The notes beneath the pieces were generated by a model that saw only the letters and a program-made list of their open reading frames with translations, made no database searches and was not told the origin of the DNA. A program made the position numbers and the translations under genes. A stretch of 64,000 bases of DNA from Vibrio sp. CB1-14 (GTDB lineage: Bacteria; Pseudomonadota; Gammaproteobacteria; Enterobacterales; Vibrionaceae), in the NCBI RefSeq assembly GCF_040412085.2, contig NZ_CP115922.1, positions 124,001 through 188,000 of the forward strand, read 5' to 3'. Shown here piece after piece: positions 1 to 8,700 of this stretch; position 1 is the stretch's first letter, and each line of letters opens with the position of its first letter.

Positions 1-1076
1 TTGTTTAGCACAAGCGAACCCATTTCATCTTTGATGATATCGACGATAGCGTCATCGCGATTGTTTTCTGTATCGCGGTTGGTTATCAGAAACTTCTCGA
101 ACGCAATACCTTCTGCACCCTCCGGCAGGTTGCGAAGTTGGTTTGGCAATGACTCATAGAATTGAATTGTGCTCTGCCAGTCAAGTTTATGAGGCGTAAC
201 AGGTATCAGTAGAACTTTCGATGCATAGAGAGCATTCCAAGAAAGAGGGTTAACGTGCGGACCTGTGTCGATAAAGATAAGATCAAAGTCGTCTCGCAGA
301 AAATCAATCACGCGCTCTTTTAGAAGTTTCAAGCAGCTAAGATCACCGGATGCTAGGCCATCTTGCCAAGCAATGCTCGAAAATGCTTCATCAGATGGAA
401 TAGCAGGCAAAATCGAAAGGTTAGGCAAGTGTGAACTTAGTAGTGATAGATCAACGATTTCTTTATGAGAGTATCCTTGTTCAATATATTCCTGATACAA
501 GCCACTAGGGGCTTTGTCTCCAAGCATAAGCTCTACTGTCGTTAGCATATCAAGATCCGACTCTTCTAATGCATCAGGGTCAACGAATACTCGAAGGGAA
601 CCTTGAGGATCTAGGTCAATGACGCAAATACGAGGACGCAAATTGAAATCTAACGCCAATTTAGTTGCTAGAGAAATAGTGGAAGTACTTTTGCCAGTTC
701 CGCCTTTTTGGTTTTGGACGTTAATCACACAAGTCTGATATTTGTCAGACCAACGTTCTCTCTCCAGATAGTCCATCATGGCGTGAACATGTCGAGGGGT
801 ATATTGCCACTTACCTTTATACTTAATCGCAGGCTCCATCACACCTTCTTCAATCGCCTTCTCTTCATAGGCAATGTACGTATTTAGAGAAATGCCACAA
901 ATACTAGCAATGTTGGCTTTGGAAACGCAGTGTGTGAGAAGAAGGTTTGAAATCTCTTTGTCTTCGATTTCAACGTAAGTTTGGTCAATAATCGCATCTC
1001 GTCGAGATATTTCACTCTTCGATAGCCCTTCGGCGCGCGCCTCAATTCTGTCTGCTAAATCAATGTTGTTACTCAC
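1..1076 (-). CDS. parA: ParA-type partition ATPase, partial (runs off left edge)
   Basis: The protein starts at a GTG (1074-1076) behind an AAAGGA ribosome site and stays open to the window edge for about 358 residues. Residues about 45-75 look like a helix-turn-helix (SKANIASICGISLNTYIAYE). A deviant Walker A follows at 124-130 (KGGTGKS), then DLDPQG at 154-159. An N-terminal DNA-binding part before the ATPase is typical of P1-type (type Ia) ParA proteins, which both autoregulate and segregate plasmid DNA. Its ParB partner would lie off the left edge. The GTG start makes it easy to overlook. Confidence 0.9.
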   Translation of the reverse strand, partial: MSNNIDLADRIEARAEGLSKSEISRRDAIIDQTYVEIEDKEISNLLLTHCVSKANIASICGISLNTYIAYEEKAIEEGVMEPAIKYKGKWQYTPRHVHAMMDYLERERWSDKYQTCVINVQNQKGGTGKSTSTISLATKLALDFNLRPRICVIDLDPQGSLRVFVDPDALEESDLDMLTTVELMLGDKAPSGLYQEYIEQGYSHKEIVDLSLLSSHLPNLSILPAIPSDEAFSSIAWQDGLASGDLSCLKLLKERVIDFLRDDFDLIFIDTGPHVNPLSWNALYASKVLLIPVTPHKLDWQSTIQFYESLPNQLRNLPEGAEGIAFEKFLITNRDTENNRDDAIVDIIKDEMGSLVLN

Positions 1077-1168
1077 GTTGAAAGTCCTTTATTGACAAAT
1101 AGATGTTCCGATTGACAGTATAAAGCATAAATAACACCTTGCAACTGTCAAAATAGACAAGGCAAAAA

Positions 1169-1184
1169 CCGAGCAATCGCTCGG
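1169..1184 (-). terminator. Hairpin terminator, probably bidirectional
   Basis: CCGAGC-AATC-GCTCGG is a perfect 6-bp stem with a T-run on the minus strand and a T-rich stretch on the plus strand. It sits just after the stop codon of the 1195-1560 gene and upstream of parA, so it separates the two. Confidence 0.75.
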
Positions 1185-1194
1185 CTTTTGTTCT

Positions 1195-1560
1195 TTATTG
1201 TCTGCGTGTTCGACGTTGAGCACGAGGCTCATGCTGTCGATTAGCAGCTTTTGTTGCTTCACGCTCACGTCTTTCGTCCCAATATTGCTGTTGTGAGTTA
1301 GAGGCTTTTCGTCTAGCTTCGGATTCACGTTGGCGTTGATGGAATTGGGCGTCACGTTGGCGTTCATTCTTAGCTCGTTGATGAGCTTTGTATTCGTATT
1401 CCGCTGTTTTTGCATCCATCTTTTGATGGTCATCTAGCTCTGATTGCCATGCAGCAACGGTATCTTCGCTGAAATGTGGCTTAGAAACGTTGTGCTGACG
1501 CTGCTGAGCGATGAAATACATACAAGCAGAAAGTGCAAGGATTGCGATTAAAATACCCAT
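1195..1560 (-). CDS. Small membrane-anchored charged protein, unknown
   Basis: A single hydrophobic segment lies at the N-terminus (about residues 2-19, ILIAILALSACMYFIA). It is followed by a very Arg/Gln/Glu-rich, probably helical tail to residue 121. A strong GGAGGTG ribosome site precedes the ATG. I do not recognise the family. It is the first gene downstream of a copy of the 17-bp plasmid box at 1749-1765, so it may belong to the transfer regulon. The overlapping frame at 1089-1433 is a shadow. Confidence 0.7.
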   Translation of the reverse strand: MGILIAILALSACMYFIAQQRQHNVSKPHFSEDTVAAWQSELDDHQKMDAKTAEYEYKAHQRAKNERQRDAQFHQRQRESEARRKASNSQQQYWDERREREATKAANRQHEPRAQRRTRRQ

Positions 1561-1602
1561 AATTCACCTCCAAGTGATAAGTGGGTGCCAGATGGCAGGT
1601 TT

Positions 1603-1617
1603 GTGCCCAAATGGGCG
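1603..1617. promoter_or_regulatory. Palindrome GCCCAAATGGGC upstream of the 1195-1560 gene
   Basis: The core GCCC-AAAT-GGGC is about 45 bases upstream of the start at 1560. It shares GCCCAAATG with the longer plasmid box found at 13123 and 19144. It could be a half-conserved activator site or an independent operator. Confidence 0.35.
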
Positions 1618-1748
1618 AGATGGCAGTCGAGGACTGGTGGACGTTGTAAGCGCCACAACTTGGTAGAGAGACTTTCACACGAAGTGAGAAAGACCATCTC
1701 TGGGGGTAATCGCTAGAAGTGTAGGTTCAGCAGTTGGCGAAATTGAGG

Positions 1749-1765
1749 ATTAAGCGGCCAAATGG
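1749..1765 (-). promoter_or_regulatory. Copy 1 of the 17-bp plasmid box (degenerate)
   Basis: The plus-strand text is ATTAAGCGGCCAAATGG, related to ATTAAGCAGCCCAAATG at 13123. It lies about 188 bases upstream of the minus-strand gene starting at 1560, farther than in the other copies. It is the weakest of the four by match and position. Confidence 0.4.
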
Positions 1766-1771
1766 ATGTTG

Positions 1772-2086
1772 TTAGCGGAACGAAACCGAGTAGCATTTCT
1801 CCGTTTCATTGGAGGTCTGTAGTGAGTGAGAGAGCAAAGGATCGGTAATTTCAGTTTCAATAGTTATCTTTCGAGAAAATGACGTTTCACCATTAATGGT
1901 TAAAGAAGTTCTCTGTTCACTAATTTCATTTGGTGCAATGGTTCCTAGCATCAGAGCACGCTTTAATGCCTTATCTTTTACTAGGCGCTCGAGTTGTGCT
2001 GGTTCTAAGCCAGAGTGTTCAATACAAACGACCTCATCGATCGCATACGCAGCAGAACAAAGCAGAACGAGGAGTAGTGCACGCAT
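1772..2086 (-). CDS. Small periplasmic or secreted protein, unknown
   Basis: The chosen start is the ATG at 2086, whose A overlaps the TAA of the upstream gene (TAATG) behind GGAGACAACTA. This gives 104 residues beginning with a clear signal peptide (MRALLLVLLCSAAYA). The longer frame from 2116 would bury that signal. The mature part has no motif I recognise. Tight coupling with 2086-2472 and 2469-3299 indicates one operon. Confidence 0.65.
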   Translation of the reverse strand: MRALLLVLLCSAAYAIDEVVCIEHSGLEPAQLERLVKDKALKRALMLGTIAPNEISEQRTSLTINGETSFSRKITIETEITDPLLSHSLQTSNETEKCYSVSFR

Positions 2087-2472
2087 TAGTTGTCTCCAGC
2101 CACTAGAAACGGCCATTCTTCGTTGTGCTCATCAACCATACTCCAAATGACATAACCAAACCCTAATGGCTCTTTTTTTAAGCGAGACATTTTGGTGTTC
2201 CCGCTACTTGGAGAGTGCCGAGTAGTAAAATTGATTGATGAGGCTAAAGCATGAGCAAAGACGACATTTACATGGTGACTCGTTAGTTCCAAACGCATCT
2301 CCCAAGCTAAAGCCACGTAGGCGAGAGGAAGTACAAGTGCTGGCCACCATGGAATGTAGTACCCATGGGATACCGATGTTAGGACACTCACACCATAGAT
2401 GATTGCTGCAGCGCAAATTAGTAAGCGAATCCCCTTAAGTATGGGGGAGGTGAGATGTTGAAGTTCGATCAT
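2086..2472 (-). CDS. Small inner-membrane protein, unknown
   Basis: It has 128 residues. Two hydrophobic stretches (about residues 12-32 and 40-58, split by the turn HGYYIPWW) suggest a hairpin in the inner membrane with a soluble C-terminal half. It overlaps the 2469-3299 gene by a few bases and the next gene by one base, so it is probably translated by coupling. Its place beside the traG/traH block suggests an envelope role in transfer, but no family is recognised. Confidence 0.65.
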   Translation of the reverse strand: MIELQHLTSPILKGIRLLICAAAIIYGVSVLTSVSHGYYIPWWPALVLPLAYVALAWEMRLELTSHHVNVVFAHALASSINFTTRHSPSSGNTKMSRLKKEPLGFGYVIWSMVDEHNEEWPFLVAGDN

Positions 2473-3299
2473 CTTAAAAATCTCCGTAACTCTGTTAGAT
2501 AATTTTCCGGTACGTAGGGCTGCGTGAAGTCAAACAACTCTGCTGATAGCTCAATATGAGGTAGCCATTCATTAGTGGAGTGGTTCCAAGACAAAACTTG
2601 GGCATTAGAACTGATGTTGCAGTTCAACAGGTAGTTTTCCAATCCATTAAATGGATGCAATGGATCCACGTAGATGGTCGACTTCTTAGACGCTTTGAGT
2701 AGTAGGAAAGCGACAGGACTATCAGTCAAAAACTCTATCTCCTCGTCATTCTTGAATTTGGTGCGAGTGATGATGGGGTTACCCAAATGGCTGCTACCTT
2801 GTTCGTTAATGAAGGCGGTCAAATAATTAACTCTCAGAGCTACGATTAGTTGGGGTGAGGTGTCTGCCAAGAACGCAGCAAGTGAAGATTGGTGCAATTC
2901 ACAAGCATCAAGTAGATGGTTAAGCGAGTCACCACTGAGAGCGGGTAAGCTGAATATTTGGTTGCTATAACGTTTGGACAGCTGTGCATTAAACCCGTCA
3001 TTGGCTACTGGGTAATGTCTTCTAAGGTAGTCGATAGGCTTTTCGACCTCTAAGGTTGTCAAAAGATGTCTGTAGAGGTCATTTTTTATGTATATCTTGT
3101 GCTTTTTGCATGCTCGAAGAAAAATTAGCTCCTTAGGAGCATCGCTTATTCTATGTTCGACAGCGAAGGCATCCAGAAGGTCTGTACTGGTTAATGATTG
3201 ATGATCCACTGCATATATTCTTCTTAAAGCGGGCAGAAGTTTGCCTTCTTCTAAAGCTTGCAATCTATCAATCATTGCTTCTGTAGATTGTTTACTCAT
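2469..3299 (-). CDS. Unknown 276-residue cytoplasmic protein
   Basis: There is no signal peptide or membrane segment. It begins MSKQSTEAMIDRL and is mostly helical in appearance. The 5' end overlaps the end of the 784-residue gene by 8 bases and the 3' end overlaps the membrane gene. It therefore sits inside a four-gene envelope operon (5646 down to 1772). Function is unknown; no catalytic motif stands out. Confidence 0.7.
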   Translation of the reverse strand: MSKQSTEAMIDRLQALEEGKLLPALRRIYAVDHQSLTSTDLLDAFAVEHRISDAPKELIFLRACKKHKIYIKNDLYRHLLTTLEVEKPIDYLRRHYPVANDGFNAQLSKRYSNQIFSLPALSGDSLNHLLDACELHQSSLAAFLADTSPQLIVALRVNYLTAFINEQGSSHLGNPIITRTKFKNDEEIEFLTDSPVAFLLLKASKKSTIYVDPLHPFNGLENYLLNCNISSNAQVLSWNHSTNEWLPHIELSAELFDFTQPYVPENYLTELRRFLR

Positions 3300-5646
3300 C
3301 TATAACACCTAACTGATATCCGAAGCTTTTACTGGCTCTAATGTCGCATGTTCCTGCCACTGTTTTGGGATTTGTGGCAAATGCAGAAAAGCACGGGTGT
3401 TGTGTAACGAATCCTGTTTCAAAGTCGTAGTCAGTGATTCTGCGGGAGGGGTTTACAACAATGTCATGGATAAATGGATTACTTGCTTTCACTTTCTGTC
3501 TAGGTGCAGACAAGCCAGCTTGGACTTTAATCGTTTTCTCACGCAGCGCTAACTGTAAACCGGCTCGATTCTGAAAGGTAAGGTCGGTTCTCAGATAGTC
3601 TCGAATCCGATATTGCTCAAGGACACATACGCTATCGCGAGGCTTATTGACGATGTGTTTACGTTTGATGCCGCCACTTTGACCAGTGTTCATAGTTTCG
3701 CCCTCATGTTTAACAACACTCATGTCCAGCATGATACCTGTCGAACTATCCCCAGTGAGTCCGTAGCTTAGATCTACTTCGTTCCAAGTCTCTACAGGCT
3801 TGTATCGAAACTGCGAACGATCAGTTGCTCCATTTGCATAAGCAGCCAGCTCCTTCCCAAGCTCAGTCACACGCAGGTAGGTAGAACTTCTGGTCGCTTT
3901 GTAGTAGTCCCGTGTGGCTGGCATATTCCATAACTGAAAGCACTGCTCCCTGGTTTCAAAATCCCGCGGTAGAACAATCTCATCAGATAGTGAGCCGAAT
4001 ATGTGTTGGTGGTAGACGTGATTCCAGTTGTAACCACCGAATGACATAGCGTAGTTAGAAAGCGGAAAAGAGTCCTCTGGAGTCTTGGTTATTGATGGTT
4101 TATCACACAGATAGAGGTCCTCATCCGTAATCGAATAGAACTCAAATGAACGAAGAGCACAAAGGTCTCTCACTAATCCACTAAAGTCATACCGTAGATT
4201 GATCTCATGAATTGTAATTGCTAGCTTTTCTGACGAATTCTTAGTCGTGAAACCATAGATTTCTAACGGTTGCATCTCTGTCCTAAAAGATCCCATTACG
4301 TAATAGTCATTTGTTTCTTCATAAGGCGTATCTTTCAATGGAACCAGTAGTTTGAATGGAGTCTGATTGATCCCTACATAATCACCTTCTAATGGCTTAT
4401 CTGGCCAAGGCCTGTAAGGTCGCAATTTGTTATCGATAGTCTTTGTGACAGCAGGGGAGTTGCCGACTGCTAGCGCCTTAAGATCGACAGCATGGAAAAA
4501 CGGGTTTCTCCGATAGTATGATTTGACAGCGTCACTTATTTCCCGACCATAGGCATCAATCACGGGTCTGGTCTTGTCGATTATGTATTGCTCCAATCTA
4601 GCAACTGTGTTTCTAGTATTGGGATTAATATCTTCAAAACTCGAAGCGAGCCAATCGAGATAAGTGGGAAAAGGTTGGGCACGGAAAGTGGTCTTGAATA
4701 AGGGTGAGTGACGATAGAGATCGGTGACGTCACTCGCTGACCATCGAGTTATAGAGCGCATTTTTTTTCGCTCTAACAGAATTGCCCTTGTTAGGCCTGC
4801 ATCAACGGTGAATTTTTGAGTAAACGAATAGCAAGTACCAGAGCCACTTCGACATGAAACTTCAGTCTGCTTAAAAGAGTTAGGGATGACTTTAATAGCA
4901 GGTAGTAAAGCCTCAAAGCTAGAAAGCAGTTCATCATTGTCCAAGCTTTCTTCTCGTCTAACCACTTTGTAATTTAACTTAGAAAGCGCATTGTCGCGAA
5001 GTGCTCTTTTCAGTTCGTCTCGGAATACCTCTGAGTTGATGTCTCTATTTGAGACATCAAGAATAATGTTACCGACGATGGCAGTATTGTTGTCGTTAGC
5101 AACAACAGCGTCTGCATCGGAAAAGGACAGGTCTAGGTCAATATTGGTACCACTAGCCGTGTATGGTTTATCTTGAATGGAAACTCCTGATTCCATAGCG
5201 AGCTCTGACAGCATCATGAGATGCTTGGAAAAGGGGCTGACAAAAGTGCGTCCAGGCAAACTATCTTGACTGACAAAACTCATATTTTGGTTTAGTACGC
5301 TGATAGAGTTGCCAACGTTGAGTGCGATAGAGGCTTGGATACAAAGCTTGCTAGCGTGTCGATGGCTTTCAACACATGAGCCATGCTTCACTTGCAGTAT
5401 CTCCATTGATAGTGCATCAGGATACGCGCTGCTCGAGTGATACTGTAAAGATTCCAACTCTGAGCTTGAGAGGTAGATTTTTGATTCTTCCCGTGCTTTG
5501 TCAATCGCAAGATAGATTGCAGCTTGTTCCGCCAAAGTCACACTATGTGAATCGTTGCTATCTAGTGCGACTTCAGCTACCGCGGTGTATTTGATTGCAG
5601 CTGTAGCATTTACAGAGAATATCAATAAGAGTGCTATCAAACGCAT
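3292..5646 (-). CDS. Large exported protein of unknown function, first gene of an envelope operon
   Basis: It has 784 residues with a typical signal peptide (MRLIALLLIFSVNATA). The mature chain has several Cys (for example CRSGSGTC near 265-272 and a C-terminal CDIRASK region), fitting disulfide formation in the periplasm. There are no transmembrane segments after the signal. Length and position next to traG suggest a plasmid-specific mating or surface protein, but I see no known domain. The following three genes overlap or nearly overlap and are probably co-transcribed. Only 61 bases separate it from the end of traG, and I see no clear terminator there. Confidence 0.75.
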   Translation of the reverse strand: MRLIALLLIFSVNATAAIKYTAVAEVALDSNDSHSVTLAEQAAIYLAIDKAREESKIYLSSSELESLQYHSSSAYPDALSMEILQVKHGSCVESHRHASKLCIQASIALNVGNSISVLNQNMSFVSQDSLPGRTFVSPFSKHLMMLSELAMESGVSIQDKPYTASGTNIDLDLSFSDADAVVANDNNTAIVGNIILDVSNRDINSEVFRDELKRALRDNALSKLNYKVVRREESLDNDELLSSFEALLPAIKVIPNSFKQTEVSCRSGSGTCYSFTQKFTVDAGLTRAILLERKKMRSITRWSASDVTDLYRHSPLFKTTFRAQPFPTYLDWLASSFEDINPNTRNTVARLEQYIIDKTRPVIDAYGREISDAVKSYYRRNPFFHAVDLKALAVGNSPAVTKTIDNKLRPYRPWPDKPLEGDYVGINQTPFKLLVPLKDTPYEETNDYYVMGSFRTEMQPLEIYGFTTKNSSEKLAITIHEINLRYDFSGLVRDLCALRSFEFYSITDEDLYLCDKPSITKTPEDSFPLSNYAMSFGGYNWNHVYHQHIFGSLSDEIVLPRDFETREQCFQLWNMPATRDYYKATRSSTYLRVTELGKELAAYANGATDRSQFRYKPVETWNEVDLSYGLTGDSSTGIMLDMSVVKHEGETMNTGQSGGIKRKHIVNKPRDSVCVLEQYRIRDYLRTDLTFQNRAGLQLALREKTIKVQAGLSAPRQKVKASNPFIHDIVVNPSRRITDYDFETGFVTQHPCFSAFATNPKTVAGTCDIRASKSFGYQLGVIDE

Positions 5647-5707
5647 ATATTTTCTCCCCTAGTTGCATATTAATAGGCGCAACGAGCAGGAACTTCACTT
5701 TTTTTTG

Positions 5708-8700
5708 CTAACTTTTTTTCACATCGCTATCAATATCCAGTGGAGATTCAGTGCCATCAAACGTTATGTTGTCGAGTCTTCCTTGTACGTCAAACATATC
5801 TAGAGATCCATCAAGTGCTGAAGGAGGAGAGATCAACGCTTCAGTTGTTGAAAGCGTCGAGTTTCCTGTAGATAAGGGCTCCGAACTTGACAACGTAGAC
5901 CTTGTATCATCAGACGGTAATTGCTCATTGGCAATATTGCTTCTTTGATAATCTGTCAACGCGAAGCCGTATCTGTCAGACAAAAATTGGATTTCCTTCC
6001 AATCCGATGACGTTATGTTGGCGCCTGAATCTTGAGACGAGAGGACGAGAGCTACTTGGTTTTGAGTAAGTGTTCCACGTTGCTCTAGATCTCTTACCGC
6101 AGTTTCTTGTGCAGCATCATTGACGGTTATGTCAGCAATCGGTTGAGCAGGAATAAGAGCTTCACTTGCCACCCCCTGACTCGGGCTTTCTTGGTTTGCA
6201 AAGTCAACGTTGTTTCTAGTGGTTACGAGTTCCGCCCCGTCACTTCCCTGAAGGTCTTTTATGTCCTGAGAAATGTACGGAGTTTCTTCACTACTTCGAC
6301 TAGTGGTTTGAGCAACTGTCTCGCTGGTGGGTATGAGATCTGAACTCGGCTCATTGCTTACGTTACTAGGTAGTGGCTGTACTTCTTCAGTCGCTCTAGT
6401 TGGCGAGAACTCCGAGACTGCTTGGGTACTCGCGACGTTGGTAGAGCCTTTTAGCTCTGTACCAGTTGGTCCTGGCTCTGGTTTAACAGTATCCACATTA
6501 GCAAGAGAGTCTGGTGCTGTCGTAGATTCAGGTGCAGGCGATTTCGCTTCGGGCGCAGGTGAGTTCACGTTTGGCGCAGAAGACGAAGAGCCAGTTTGAC
6601 TTACGATACCAGCAAACGTCTGCGCACCGTTGTTACCCGCTTGTGGTTGACCTACGTCGACCGATTTTGTGCTGCTAGGTTCGCTAGGTTCGCTAGGTTC
6701 GCTAGGTTCGCTAGGTTCGCTAGGTTCGCTAGGTTCGCTAGGTGCTTGGGTGCTCGCGACGTTGGTAGAGCCTTTTAGCTCTGTACCAGTTGGCGCTGGC
6801 TTACCCGTATCCACATTGGCAAGAGAGTTTGGTACTGTCGTAGACTCAGATGCAGGTGAATTCGCGTCGGGCGTTGGCGAGCTAACGTTTTGCGCGGAAG
6901 GCGAAGATCCAGGTTGACTTACGACACCGGCAAACGTCTGTGCACCGTTACTATTCGATTGTGGCTGACTTACGTCGACCGATTTTGTGCTGCTAGGTTC
7001 GCTAAGTGCTTGTGCACCCGCGACGTTGGTAGAGCCTTTCAGCTCTGAAGCAGCAGGTGCTGATTCAGATTTACCCGCATCCACTTTAGCAAGAGAGTTT
7101 GGTGCCGTCGTAGACTCAGATGCAGGTGAATTCGCTTCTGACGGTGGAGCGATTACGTTTGATGCTGAAGTAGTATTATCACTTCTACTTGCTACCTTCC
7201 TCTCAGCGCTGTCACCCGTAGTATGTTGGGTTATGACTTCAGGTAAACTCGTTGCAACCTTGTTCGTTGGTTTGTCTGGGAGTGCTCGTCCAACAGGAGA
7301 GCTATCACTAGAGTATTGAGGATCGACAGCGACCTGCTTAGTAGGTGCTAGTCTACCTTTGTCGTCTTGCTGTACCTCTCCCTTACTAGCAGTAGAAGTG
7401 TCGGTCTCAGAGGTAGGGCTACTTGGTTGTTTTACAGTTGAAGTTGGTGCGGCCTTTTCAGTTGTGGGGGTCACCCATCGCCCTGAAAATTGCTGAGGTT
7501 GAGGACTCTCTGTTTCTTTAGATGCGTAGATGCGTTCGCGCTGAGCATTACTTAGTTGGATATTATGTTGCGCTGCTAAATTCTCTACTTTAGCTAGCTG
7601 CTCTGGAGGGATATTGGTAGCCAGAGATTGTGACTGACGCACAAGTTCAGCATCTTCAGATTTGATTGAACCATGTTCAACAAGACTTTTGAGTTTAGCG
7701 TTTTGACCATTATAGATAGCGGTCTCTGATTGAGATTTACTATTGTTTTCGATAGGTCGAGAAAAATCGACAGAATAGCTTGGGTCTTCAAGTTGCTGCA
7801 CTGCTTGTGACCTGCCTGAAGAGGTTTCACCAGATACTCTGGCATATGGTCTTTCGTTAAAATAATCATGCATAGCTTGTCCTGCCTCGCTAAATTTAGA
7901 GGTGACAAACTTGGACGCTGACTCATTTGTTGAGTTGTCACCAAGAGCGCTTGAAACATGCATGACATTGCCTAGGTTTTCTTCGTTCATCGAAGAGCGA
8001 CCATGGGCTTTGTAGCTTATGTAGTCTCTATATTGTTCGGGCGTGTATAGCCCCGTTTGTAAGCCAGAAACTTCTTTCGCAAATGTCGGATTATCAGCTA
8101 CTAAATCGCGTACACGAGTTTGGAACTCATTAATTTTCTTGATGTTATTGTCATCAAGGTTGCCGTTACTAACCAGTGCATGATCAAGCATCGACTTTCC
8201 GTCTTGCCCCGGCATAGACATAGCCGCGAACGTTGCAAATTCAGTTCGTGCTTGTGAGTTCTGATAATTGACAGCAGGGGAAGTCCAAACGGAACCCTGG
8301 TTTGCAATAAACCCTTCGCCTTTATCAAAAGATATATTCGATAGTCCAGTATCCAGAGCTTTTTTGGCAAACGATGAAAGAGTACCGAAATTACGCAATC
8401 CATTATTTGCGGCCTCCAGAGCAATCCCAGAGTTGGACAATGGAATAAAGTCATGGGCTGCTTGGATTACAGAACCAAGCGTTTGCTTGATAAACTGATG
8501 GTTCAGTTGATCAGGGCCGTTTCCAACTGCGTCGTTAACCGTCGCAGAGTGCTTTTTAGTTAGGGTGGCGTTTTCAATATGCTGATCTTTTGCTTTGGCT
8601 TCGTTGGTAGCACGAGCTTTTGCGACAACTTGCTTGCCTTCTTCATAGGTACGTTCTGGAGACTGAGCATTGACCGTACTAGTGACAGCGTTACCTACGT

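Noticed and set aside
1896..2150. Plus-strand 84-residue frame
   Set aside because: Antisense to the coupled 1772-2086 gene, which has a signal peptide and ribosome site.
6327..7319. Plus-strand Gly/Ser/Leu repeat frames opposite the traG repeats
   Set aside because: They come from the 9-bp and longer repeats read on the wrong strand; no start signals.
7594..7968. Open frame of 124 residues inside traG
   Set aside because: Same-strand shadow of traG in another frame; no ribosome site, and traG codes throughout.
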